DNA of 32,908 bases from Acidobacteriota bacterium. GTDB taxonomy: Bacteria; Acidobacteriota; Terriglobia; Terriglobales; Acidobacteriaceae. The position numbers and the translations under genes are program-made. The notes beneath the pieces are model-generated. The model did no database searches. It saw only the letters and a program-made list of their open reading frames with translations, and was not told the origin of the DNA. Positions 26,224-32,908 of the stretch are shown one piece after another (position 1 is the stretch's first letter; every line of letters starts with the position of its first letter). The stretch covers positions 1 to 32,908 of the forward strand of contig QIAN01000113.1 in assembly GCA_003225005.1 (NCBI GenBank). The letters are read 5' to 3'.

Positions 26224-27396
26224 ATGATGGTCTTCACCGCAGCCCGTCTCTACACCCCTCTCGAAGAAATAGGCGATCCTCTGCTTTTCGTCCAGGATGG
26301 CGCCATCACCAAGGTGTCCTCGCGCGCACAGTCGGAAACCCCGCAAGGCGCTTCCCTCCTAGACTTCGGCGATGCAATTCTCGCGCCCGGCTTTGTCGAC
26401 ATCCACATGCACGGCGGCACTGGAGTCGACGTCATGCAAGCTTCACCCGCCGATCTGGCCCGTTTGGGCAAATGGCTGACCAACAATGGCGTCACCGGGT
26501 ATTTTCCGACCACCGTCGCGGCACCGATCGATCAGACATGCGCCGCTCTCGAGCGCATCGCTGATGTCATCGAAGCAACCCGTGATTCAACCGCTACAAA
26601 TGGCAAAACGCCTCGAGCTCGCCCTCTTGGCATCCATCTGGAAGGACCGTTTCTCAGCCATAAGCGCCGCGGCGTGCATCCGCCAGAGTATCTTGCACAG
26701 CCCACGCTGGAGGTTTTTGAGTGTCTCTGGCAGGCTGCGCGCGGGCACGTTGGCATGATGACGATCGCCCCGGAACTTCCCGGTGCGCTGGAAGTGATCG
26801 CCGAAGCGGCGCGACGAAATGTCTGCGTGAGCATCGGACATTCGGACGCCGATCTGGCTAGCGCGCAGGCTGGCGTGAAGGCAGGCGCCCATCATGCCAC
26901 TCATACCTTCAACGCCATGAGGCCGCTTGACCATCGCGATCCGGGGATTGTCGGCGAGGTGCTGACGGATAACCAACTCAGCGCCGACATCATAGCCGAC
27001 GGGATTCATGTCTCGTCCGCGGTTGTGCAGCTTTTCCTGCATGCGAAAGGCTTCGACCGTTCGGTTCTCATCACCGACGCTACCGCCGCCGCTGGCATGC
27101 CCGATGGCCGCTACCAGCTTGGCCCCATGGAAGTTGAAGTCAAGGCTGGCAGGTGCACGATCGATGGCAAGCTCGCGGGCAGCGTCCTCACTATGGACCG
27201 AGCCGTGCGCAACGTCGCCATTTTGGGGGGCTGGAGTCTGCGGAATGCGGTGCGCGCAGCCACGCTGAATCCGGCTCACGCAGTTGGACTATCACCTCAG
27301 CAAGGAGTACTAAGCATCGGTTCAGAAGCCAACATAGTTGTTCTGAGCCCAACGGGAGAGGTGCGAAAGACAATTGTTCGCGGCCTCACTTCCTAA
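26224..27396 (+). CDS. nagA: N-acetylglucosamine-6-phosphate deacetylase
   Basis: A 390-residue amidohydrolase. The frame is open further upstream to 26026, but the NagA domain starts at MMVFTAARLYTPLE; no clear ribosome-binding site supports it, and an ATG at 26179 is an alternative. Motifs in order: GFVDIHMHGG (56-65; His61, His63), HLEGPFLS with metal ligand Glu140 (138-145), SIGHSDA with His206 (203-209), GAHHATHTFNAM with His227 (221-232), ADGIHVS (258-264) and ITDATAAAGMPDG with Asp285 (283-295). It removes acetate from GlcNAc-6-phosphate in cell-wall recycling or chitin/GlcNAc use. No nagB or transporter is adjacent. The start of the frame overlaps the antitoxin remnants on the other strand. 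Confidence 0.92.
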   Translation: MMVFTAARLYTPLEEIGDPLLFVQDGAITKVSSRAQSETPQGASLLDFGDAILAPGFVDIHMHGGTGVDVMQASPADLARLGKWLTNNGVTGYFPTTVAAPIDQTCAALERIADVIEATRDSTATNGKTPRARPLGIHLEGPFLSHKRRGVHPPEYLAQPTLEVFECLWQAARGHVGMMTIAPELPGALEVIAEAARRNVCVSIGHSDADLASAQAGVKAGAHHATHTFNAMRPLDHRDPGIVGEVLTDNQLSADIIADGIHVSSAVVQLFLHAKGFDRSVLITDATAAAGMPDGRYQLGPMEVEVKAGRCTIDGKLAGSVLTMDRAVRNVAILGGWSLRNAVRAATLNPAHAVGLSPQQGVLSIGSEANIVVLSPTGEVRKTIVRGLTS

Positions 27397-27464
27397 GAAT
27401 CATGGATTAGCAAAAACGCCAAGCGTGGCGCGGCGGGAGTTGGATCACATGCAGCGAGCGAAAT

Positions 27465-27857
27465 TTAATTTGGCTTACGCTCTTTGGCCTCTGCCAGGTA
27501 GCGAACCAACGTGGCTTCATCGGAGCGGCTGAGACGGTCTAGAAAGGATGTTTTCAGCTTTATTTTCTCGTCGCCGGCGGGTTTGGTCTGAATCCTTTGG
27601 CGCAACTTGTCCCCCAGTTCGGACTCGTTGTTCATGACCTGCGTGTAGAACCACAGGAAATGACGCATCTGGTCCAACGCTGAGCGCAGCACTTGGATGG
27701 GCTCGGTCTCGGGCAGGGCACTGAGTGCCTCCATGAGTTCCGGGTCATTGGGCGCCTGCATGGCCGCACAGTTGAGCTCGCGCTGAATGACACGCAGGTC
27801 TTCGGTGACTCGCGCAATCCGGAGATGAATGCCGTCGAGATACTCTTCTTTTTCCAT
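27465..27857 (-). CDS. Hypothetical helical protein (130 aa)
   Basis: The protein is hydrophilic and predicted to be nearly all helical: a first helix (EEYLDGIHLRIARVTEDLRV), a central segment (LRSALDQMRHFLWFYTQVMN) and a charged C-terminal helix (SRSDEATLVRYLAEAKERKP). There is no signal peptide, membrane span or cysteine pattern. The start ATG at 27857 has a weak AGAG upstream. The reading frame's regular heptad-like spacing and lack of stops support coding. It converges with nagA (69 bases between the stops) and is divergent from the permease. I do not recognise the family. Confidence 0.6.
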   Translation of the reverse strand: MEKEEYLDGIHLRIARVTEDLRVIQRELNCAAMQAPNDPELMEALSALPETEPIQVLRSALDQMRHFLWFYTQVMNNESELGDKLRQRIQTKPAGDEKIKLKTSFLDRLSRSDEATLVRYLAEAKERKPN

Positions 27858-28165
27858 GGACTCTGTGGCTGTCTCAACATCTCATCGGCGGCGCGAAGCG
27901 AATAGATGCCCCACGGGCATGCGCTTTGGTAATTCAGGGTATTACTTTGGTATGAGCAGGAATTCATAGTCAGCCTATAGTGCTGAACGCCGCTAGCGGT
28001 GCGGCTTTTCACGCATTGTCATCACCAATATCGGGCACACTCATGATGCGGTAACTCGCGCCGCGCTGCCACTAGTGCAGTTCGTCATGCTCTAAAGTCA
28101 CCAGGTCCAGCCGCCTTTCTGCGCACAATCTGAGATGAGCAGAATAACTTCCAGGGGAAGATGAG
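27858..28165. other. Divergent intergenic region, no gene recognised
   Basis: These 308 bases between the hypothetical gene and the permease should hold both promoters. No clear -35/-10 pairs, hairpins or repeats stand out. The only frame of note (minus 28072-28383) overlaps the permease and has no family features. Confidence 0.4.
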
Positions 28166-29500
28166 GTGGACTTGTGGTACAAACGCGCCGTGACAGAAAC
28201 GGCCCAAGGAAGCACATCGCGCCCACAACTTGTCCGCGCCATCGGGCGCTGGAGCCTGACGGCGCTGACCATCAATTCCGTCATCGGCAGTGGAGTTTTC
28301 GGTTTGCCATCGACTCTGGCGGGGCTAATGGGCCGAGCGAGCCCGCTGGCTGTACTCTTCGCAGGCGCCTGCATGGCCGTCATAATGGCGTGTTTTGCCG
28401 AAGTTGCTTCCTATTTCTCCGAAGCCGGCGGCCCCTATTTATACGCGCGCATCGCCTTCGGGCGCCTAATGGGAATTCAAACCGGTTGGATGCTCTGGCT
28501 GGCCCAGGCAGCAGCTCCGGCGGCCAATGCTAATTTGTTCGTCATTTATTTGGCCGAGTTCTGGCCTCAGGCTAGAAATCCAGCGCCCCGTTTTCTTGTT
28601 CTTACCGCCCTCGTGGGATTGCTGGCTGTTGTCAATGTTCGTGGCGTTCGCGCGGGCACGCAGGTCAGCAATCTTTTTACGGCCGCGAAATTGCTGCCGC
28701 TGTCGGTAGTGATCCTAGTGGGAATTATTGCGATCATCAAAGGTCACGCGACGCCCTCTCTGTCACCCACAGCATTTCACGCCAATGAACTAATGAAAGC
28801 CATGCTGCTCGGTGTCTTCGCATATGGAGGCTTCGAAACGGCGCTTACGCCAATGGGAGAAGCCAAGAATCCGCGGCGCGACACCGTATTCGCACTGTTC
28901 GCTACTCTGGTCAGCTGCGCGTTGATTTACGCGCTGATCCAGTGGGTGGTTGTGGAACTCTTACCTAACGCAGCCCGCAGCGATCGGCCGCTGGCCGACG
29001 TAGCCCGGCTTATGATGGGACACAACGGTGCCGCGCTCGTGACCATCGGCGCATTAGTTTCTTTCTACGGATATCTCAGCGCCAAGATCTTGGCTACACC
29101 TCGCGTAACATTCGCTCTGGCCGAGAGTGGAGACTTTCCAAAAGCCTTTGCCGCTGTGCATTCCCGGTTTCACACTCCTTATATCTCTATCCTCATATTC
29201 GCAGCGCTGGTGTGGCTGTTCTCTCTGGGAGGAAGCTTCGCCTGGAATTTGACGCTGTCGGCGGTGGCGCGCCTTTTCTATTACGGAGTGGGTTGCGCGG
29301 CTCTGCCCATGCTGCGTCAGAAGCGGCCTGGCGGGGCACTGTTTCACTTGCCGGGCGGCCGGGTCTTCGCGATTCTCGGTGTCACAATCTGTGTGGTTCT
29401 ACTTACGCGCGTGGATCTGACGCAATCTGTAATTCTGATAGCGACAATCGGCGTAGCTCTACTGAACTGGGTCTGGGTTACGCGGGGACGCGCTCGCTAG
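28166..29500 (+). CDS. APC-family amino acid permease
   Basis: A 444-residue integral membrane protein, starting at a GTG with AGGGGAAG nearby. The first transmembrane helix contains INSVIGSGVFGLPSTLAG, the substrate-binding GSG motif of the amino acid-polyamine-organocation superfamily. Further hydrophobic segments follow (LAVLFAGACMAVIMACFAEV, FLVLTALVGLLAVVNVRGVR, LLPLSVVILVGIIAIIKG, LFATLVSCALIYALIQWVVV, ISILIFAALVWLFSLGGS), about 12 in total. YGGFETALTPMGEAKNPRRD is the conserved loop of the group. It probably imports an amino acid by proton symport; the substrate is not evident. It is followed by about 210 non-coding bases and the tRNA gene. Confidence 0.9.
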   Translation: MDLWYKRAVTETAQGSTSRPQLVRAIGRWSLTALTINSVIGSGVFGLPSTLAGLMGRASPLAVLFAGACMAVIMACFAEVASYFSEAGGPYLYARIAFGRLMGIQTGWMLWLAQAAAPAANANLFVIYLAEFWPQARNPAPRFLVLTALVGLLAVVNVRGVRAGTQVSNLFTAAKLLPLSVVILVGIIAIIKGHATPSLSPTAFHANELMKAMLLGVFAYGGFETALTPMGEAKNPRRDTVFALFATLVSCALIYALIQWVVVELLPNAARSDRPLADVARLMMGHNGAALVTIGALVSFYGYLSAKILATPRVTFALAESGDFPKAFAAVHSRFHTPYISILIFAALVWLFSLGGSFAWNLTLSAVARLFYYGVGCAALPMLRQKRPGGALFHLPGGRVFAILGVTICVVLLTRVDLTQSVILIATIGVALLNWVWVTRGRAR

Positions 29501-29619
29501 CTGGCGAAAAAACGTGCCGGCGCCGGTTTTTGTCTGACTCGCCATGCAGCTAACGGATGGGACACGTTTTTCGGGCAGCCTCCACTACTTGCTAGCGCAT
29601 CCGCGCTTTCACATGGGCA

Positions 29620-29648
29620 TATTTGAACGGCGCTGCAAATGCTATAAT
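29620..29648 (+). promoter_or_regulatory. Probable tRNA-Pro promoter
   Basis: A perfect TATAAT at 29643-29648 lies 65 bases before the tRNA, with TATTTG 17 bases further upstream as a weak -35 (TTTGAA/TTGAAC is nearer but with a short spacer). Confidence 0.5.
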
Positions 29649-29713
29649 CGCAATGAAGTAAGCTAATCTCATCTCCGGCGCGTGGCAATTCCTCTTTCGC
29701 GTCGGTCGATGTT

Positions 29714-29790
<77 letters not shown>

Positions 29791-29828
29791 TTTCAAATCA
29801 AACACTTACAACTTTGTCCGGGAATGGA

Positions 29829-29849
29829 GGGTTTACACAAGGGTTTACA
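29829..29849. repeat. Paired 9-bp direct repeat, possible integrase arm site
   Basis: GGGTTTACA occurs twice with three bases between (29829-29837 and 29841-29849), between the tRNA and the integrase stop and overlapping the latter. Read on the minus strand it is TGTAAACCC-TTG-TGTAAACCC, similar to the AACCCT-type repeats at 31511-31531 and 31693-31714. Confidence 0.6.
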
Positions 29850-31053
29850 TTGCCGCAGGCACTGGCGGCGTGGGCATAAACTCTCGCCAAACGCTGGCGG
29901 CAGCCATGCTCACTGCTTCAACTCGCTCTTCCCACCACGTCTTGTTGTAGACATTCTGAGTCACGTCAATGTTGGCGTGTCCCATGTTGTCCCGCGTCAC
30001 CTCAGGCCGAACGCCAGTACTGCTCATCAGGCTTGAGTGCATGGTTCGGAAACTCCTGAAATCCACAGTTGCGGGCAAACCAAGCTTCTTGGCTGTTGGC
30101 TTGAGTTGACGCCGCAGCAGATTACGCCGGTTCACAGGTCCGCCGCGCCGATTCGCAAAAACCAAGTCTTCCGGTTTGCGATACTTCGACCTTTGCCAAA
30201 CGGCATCGAGAACCGCCCGCAGGATTCCGAAGGAATCCAGCGGAATGCTCCGATGACCAGCATCGGTCTTAGTGTCGTCGAATTCGCCCTCATAGAAGCG
30301 CTCTACGACTTCAATGCGGTCGAGATGAATTCTTCCCCACCGCAATGCGGTAACCTCTCCGATCCGCAACGAACCAACAATCACTAGCGTAACAATGGAT
30401 CTTGTCGGTTCCGGCAGTCCATCAATCAAACGGCGAATGTCCTGCTTTGCAAGCACGACAGGAGGTTTCCGGGCCTTCTTGCGAGGCAGCCGGACCCCTT
30501 GCGTGGGATTCGCCGTCAGCAGACCCCAGGTCTTGCCTTGATTGAAAACAGCTCTCATACAGCCGTGCATGTTGCGAATCGTCTTTGGAGCCAGACGAGG
30601 AGAAAAAGAGTTGAAGAAATCCTGAAGTTCAATGGTCCTCATTCTTGTGAGTTTCATTGAACCCCATTTGGGCAACAAGTACGTGTTGAGATAGAAGTCG
30701 TAGCTGATTCGCGATGAATTCTTCAGCAGCGGCCACATCTTTTCCCTACAGGTTGCCACTAGACCTGCCATTGTTTGTTCCACGGAGGGGAAGAGTTGAG
30801 GTTCGTTATTCCGTCCGTTTGCGGTCTCCATAAACTGATCAGCCAAACGTTGCGCTTCAGTTCTGGTGGGAGCCAAGCTCTTCGCCCAGCTCTTTGTGCG
30901 ACCGCGACGGCTGCCGGAACTATAGTCCCAGTAAAATATTTTCCACTTCGTCCCCAAGTCTCCGACTCGGGGCCTTTGATGTCTTTCTCGCACCACGATT
31001 CTCCTTCCGTGGTGCTTCAACCGTGATCTAGGAGTAGCACCAGGGAGGATCAT
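29845..31053 (-). CDS. Tyrosine-type site-specific integrase
   Basis: The frame opens with a TTG at 31059, but the ATG at 31053, with GAGGGG seven bases before it, is better; it overlaps the excisionase stop as ATGA. The product has 402 aa. The N-terminal part holds a basic arm-binding region and a core-binding (SAM-like) domain (YDFYLNTYLLPKWGSMKLTR). The catalytic domain has Arg230 in GSLRIGEVTALRW, Lys262 in DDTKTDAGHRSIP, the box-II segment FRSFRTMHSS, His359 in DNMGHANID and Tyr369 in TQNVYNKT. The usual HxxR of box II is RxxR here (333-336); I believe this is a trait of the subfamily. It catalyses integration and excision and probably uses the adjacent tRNA-Pro 3' end. Confidence 0.9.
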   Translation of the reverse strand: MILPGATPRSRLKHHGRRIVVRERHQRPRVGDLGTKWKIFYWDYSSGSRRGRTKSWAKSLAPTRTEAQRLADQFMETANGRNNEPQLFPSVEQTMAGLVATCREKMWPLLKNSSRISYDFYLNTYLLPKWGSMKLTRMRTIELQDFFNSFSPRLAPKTIRNMHGCMRAVFNQGKTWGLLTANPTQGVRLPRKKARKPPVVLAKQDIRRLIDGLPEPTRSIVTLVIVGSLRIGEVTALRWGRIHLDRIEVVERFYEGEFDDTKTDAGHRSIPLDSFGILRAVLDAVWQRSKYRKPEDLVFANRRGGPVNRRNLLRRQLKPTAKKLGLPATVDFRSFRTMHSSLMSSTGVRPEVTRDNMGHANIDVTQNVYNKTWWEERVEAVSMAAASVWREFMPTPPVPAAM

Positions 31054-31313
31054 TGGCAAGCCCCTCGCTTTTCGAGAAAGCCATCGATCTCCGAGCGCCT
31101 GAATCGCACGTAACGGCCCAGTCGAATGACGGGAAGCTCGCTCAAGTGGCTATACACCCAGCTTCGAGGAACGCGAAGGATTTGCGCCACTTCGTCCGCT
31201 GTAAGGAGAACCTCACCTGAAGAGTTTCCAGCCGTAGGATTTGATTCCCTGGTGTCACTGGTCATACGAGCACCTAACTCAGGCGTTCCCTCATCGGTGA
31301 TTCCTTGATTCAT
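31050..31313 (-). CDS. Excisionase-like MerR/HTH_17 DNA-binding protein
   Basis: From the ATG at 31313 (GAAGG upstream) the 87-residue protein has a disordered N-terminus and then the winged-helix HTH of excisionase-family proteins: LLTADEVAQILRVPRSWVYS, LSELPVIRLGRYVRFRRSEI and DGFLEKRG. Such proteins bend att DNA and direct the integrase towards excision, and sometimes repress int. Its stop overlaps the integrase start in ATGA, so the two are translated together. An ATG at 31265 is an alternative start. Confidence 0.85.
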   Translation of the reverse strand: MNQGITDEGTPELGARMTSDTRESNPTAGNSSGEVLLTADEVAQILRVPRSWVYSHLSELPVIRLGRYVRFRRSEIDGFLEKRGACQ

Positions 31314-31510
31314 GCTCGCCTTCAGTGACAAACCGGGCTCGATTTCCGGCCAGCAGCGGAGGCGGACCTAGCTGGATGGCTCCCCCTGCCCTGAAACAAC
31401 GTAAGAAACGTTGCTCTCAACGTCCAATATTTTGGTGGATTGTATTGATAACCGGCGGCTATGAAACCCGCCTAACATTCACCGAACGCGGCTGCAGAAA
31501 TTGCGAATTC

Positions 31511-31531
31511 TTACCGAACCCTTTCAAACCC
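31511..31531. repeat. AACCCT-type repeat pair
   Basis: TTACCGAACCC is directly followed by TTTCAAACCC. The pair resembles the perfect 11-bp tandem at 31693-31714 and has the same orientation. Confidence 0.45.
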
Positions 31532-31692
31532 TGACCAAGCTCTGGCCGCAAGAAAATGGCATGGCAGGTGCCAATTGATGGATCATCCGGCCTTCTGGCC
31601 GGTACCGTGTCAACGCTCCCACGACAAGTAACCGATTGACATTCCAGGCACCGGTGGCCACCAGAAGCGCCTGAGGGAATCGCAAGACACAA

Positions 31693-31714
31693 TTATCGAA
31701 CCCTTATCGAACCC
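31693..31714. repeat. 11-bp perfect tandem repeat, possible integrase arm site
   Basis: TTATCGAACCC occurs twice without a gap and is followed by TCG. The left-end repeat at 29829-29849, read on the other strand, has the same ACCCTT-n-ACCCTC layout, so the pairs point outward from the int-xis module. Confidence 0.7.
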
Positions 31715-31953
31715 TCGTTCCCCTATTTCTGGACCGCGAGAGGAAGCGAGGCACTCTTTTCCACGCTCCCGGGAAAGGGAAAGCGGATTATGGCACCGCT
31801 AAAAAGGTGTGTCGCCCAATTCTGACCGAGTACCCACTATGAGACCGGTTCTAGTAGACAGTGAGTTCTACGGAGATACGCAGCAAAGATATTGTCTGAA
31901 TCGCCCCGTGTGCGTTTGCTACAATTTACGTTTGTAGGCTCGAGGAGATACAT

Positions 31954-32333
31954 ATGTCGACCACAACAACTACCCCGACGACCCCGACTCCCCGGAAGTA
32001 AAAGCGGCACCCATTAGCCTGACCCCAAATGCCATTGCCAAGGTAAAGGGAATCATGGCGCAACAGAATCCCGCGCCGGCTGGCCTGCGCGTGGGGGTGG
32101 TGGGAGGCGGATGCTCAGGCTTCTCCTACTCCCTGCAGTTCGACACCAGCGCGGGCATGATGGACAAAGTGTTCGATATGGACGGCCTTAAAGTGTTCGT
32201 GGACGCCACCTCGATCATGTACCTGAACGGCTGCCGCGTGGATTACGTCGAGACGCTGGAGGGTGCCGGTTTCAAGTTCGAGAACCCGAACGTGAAGAGC
32301 ACCTGCGGCTGCGGGTCGTCGTTCAACGTCTAA
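31954..32333 (+). CDS. erpA: A-type Fe-S cluster carrier (ErpA/IscA/HesB), 5' frameshift
   Basis: A perfect AGGAG seven bases upstream marks the ATG at 31954, but that frame (MSTTTTTPTTPTPRK) stops after 15 codons. The rest (EVKAAPISLTPNAIAKVKGI) is open in the neighbouring frame and runs to 32333; adding one C to the CCCC run near 31991-31994 joins them into 126 aa. In the joined protein, Cys54 (GGGCSGFSY), Cys118 and Cys120 (STCGCGSSF) are the three conserved ligands with the usual 64-residue spacing. The protein carries Fe-S clusters to target enzymes. An internal ATG at 32055 would remove the first part of the domain. Such a gene is expected to be needed, so a sequence error is plausible; real decay or recoding cannot be excluded. 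Confidence 0.85.
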
Positions 32334-32356
32334 TCAGATTAGCGCGAAAACTACGG

Positions 32357-32384
32357 AAGCCTCGCCGCAGGACGAGGCTTTTTT
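32357..32384 (+). terminator. Rho-independent terminator after erpA
   Basis: AAGCCTCG (32357-32364) and CGAGGCTT (32373-32380) form an eight-pair stem with an eight-base loop, followed by a T run to 32384. It lies 23 bases after the erpA stop. Confidence 0.88.
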
Positions 32385-32553
32385 CTTGCTTGCGCTTTTT
32401 TCATTGGCCGCTAGATCTTCGACGGAAGGGGAGACGCGATTGTCAGGCACCACAAAAGGCACCATCGTGATGAAGGCGGGCACCATCATTCGCCTCACCG
32501 TACACTTTTGAGTAAAATGGGGTCTGGAAATCGCCTGACTTGGGCTGCGGTGT

Positions 32554-32908
32554 ATGCCTACGCTGCGGGATATCGTTTACGAGAATGTCCGCGAGGGCGA
32601 ACTCTACGAAAAACTTGACCGCAACCGGGTACGCTGTTTTGCCTGTGGTCACTGCTGCCCCATCCCGGAGGGCCAACCTGGCGTCTGCAAGGTTCGCTAC
32701 AACCGAGGCGGAACTCTGTACGTTCCCTGGGGCTATGCCGGTGTAGTGCAGTGCGACCCTATCGAAAAGAAGCCCTTTTTCCATGCCTATCCTGGGGCAC
32801 TGGCCTACAGCTTCGGAATGCTGGGCTGTGACCTGCACTGTTCCTATTGCCAGAATTGGGTAACGTCCCAAGCGCTCCGTGACCCGACCGCGGTTGGTTC
32901 CCCGTTGG
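32554..32908 (+). CDS. amrS: AmmeMemoRadiSam system radical SAM enzyme (partial, 3' cut by window)
   Basis: The frame opens at the ATG at 32554 and is still open at the window edge (118 codons). The N-terminus has a Cys-rich stretch, VRCFACGHCCPIPEGQPGVC (26-45), then YAGVVQCDPIEKKPFFHAYP (61-80) and SFGMLGCDLHCSYCQNW (86-102), with the radical SAM CxxxCxxC at Cys92, 96 and 99. The order 'C..C..C...G.CxVR.N..G.L...YG...' and 'DPIEKKPF.H..PG' is that of the radical SAM protein of the AMMECR1-Memo-radical SAM trio, related to pyruvate formate-lyase activating enzymes. Its reaction is not settled. AMMECR1/Memo genes may follow beyond the edge. The ribosome-binding site is weak. Confidence 0.88.
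   Translation, partial: MPTLRDIVYENVREGELYEKLDRNRVRCFACGHCCPIPEGQPGVCKVRYNRGGTLYVPWGYAGVVQCDPIEKKPFFHAYPGALAYSFGMLGCDLHCSYCQNWVTSQALRDPTAVGSPL

Larger units (their letters stand above)
31314..31953. other. Gene-free right part of the integrative element and erpA leader
   Basis: About 640 bases with no supported gene. Short frames (plus 31325-31534, minus 31459-31692) have no family features or ribosome-binding sites. It carries two AACCCT-type repeat clusters. No copy of the tRNA 3' end is visible, so a right attachment site is not found. A TACAAT at 31920-31925 is a possible -10 for erpA. Confidence 0.5.

Noticed and set aside
26587-27279. Minus-strand frame of 230 codons
   Set aside because: Fully opposite nagA, whose motifs are all intact; no recognisable protein.
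31325-31692. Two short frames in the element's right part (plus 31325-31534, minus 31459-31692)
   Set aside because: No ribosome-binding site, no family resemblance, and they run across the repeat cluster.
31715-31953. A right attachment site (copy of the tRNA-Pro 3' end)
   Set aside because: I looked for a match to the last bases of the tRNA and found no convincing copy; similar C-rich words are too short.
31954-32000. Programmed ribosomal frameshift in erpA
   Set aside because: There is no clear slippery heptamer or downstream pseudoknot; a missing base in the C run is simpler.
32443-32871. Minus-strand frame of 142 codons at the right edge
   Set aside because: It is antisense to the partial radical SAM gene, which has clear Cys motifs.

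Overview
The window looks like a chromosomal segment of an Acidobacteriota-type bacterium. I infer this from the gene mix: a Ser/Thr kinase fused to TolB-like repeats, a very long BNR/VPS10-like secreted protein, a DUF481 porin-like protein, Tat-exported sugar-oxidation genes, and several small families I associate with that phylum. Base composition is moderately GC-rich. No taxonomic search was possible.

Left part (1-6080) is loosely packed and full of decayed genes: a frameshifted small gene (196-518), a small conserved hypothetical (643-951), an HTH remnant (948-1106), an EXORDIUM-like protein paired with a phosphoesterase/phospholipase C-family protein (1100-3475, minus), a secreted metallo-beta-lactamase-fold protein (3710-4435), a 5'-truncated conserved protein (4741-5157) and a start-less remnant carrying a 27-bp tandem duplication (5661-5918).

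Middle part (6081-23620) is the most functional block. A membrane-anchored Ser/Thr kinase with a beta-propeller sensor (6081-8744) faces a plus-strand operon (9279-12479): a Tat-signal small subunit, a GMC flavoprotein with a Cys cluster, and a Tat-signal TIM-barrel isomerase/epimerase. This set resembles periplasmic sugar or glycoside oxidation of the glucoside 3-dehydrogenase type. Converging on it is a minus-strand operon (18813 to 12601) with a LolA-like protein, a 1070-residue BNR-repeat protein, a glutamate-1-semialdehyde-aminomutase-like aminotransferase and an SDR oxidoreductase. Then come a small secreted protein, a DUF481 outer-membrane protein and tatA (minus), followed by a TPR protein and a zinc-ribbon-like protein (plus). 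TatA could serve the Tat substrates seen here.

Right part (23801-29500) has a frameshifted secreted protein, ada (DNA alkylation repair and its regulation), a broken HigA antitoxin behind a possible toxin stub, nagA, a small hypothetical and an APC amino-acid permease.

At 29714 a tRNA-Pro(CGG) gene is followed directly by a tyrosine integrase and an excisionase-like gene in ATGA overlap. Tandem AACCCT-type repeats lie on both sides of the pair, pointing outward. This is a minimal integrative element or its remnant, with no cargo visible. Beyond it are an ErpA/IscA-type Fe-S carrier whose 5' end has a one-base frameshift, a clear terminator, and the start of a radical SAM protein of the AmmeMemoRadiSam type that runs off the edge.

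Short genes with single-base frameshifts recur (196-518, 23801-24306, 25720-26038, 31954-32333), while the longest genes are intact. This mostly suggests real decay of dispensable genes; the ErpA case is more suspicious of a sequence error.
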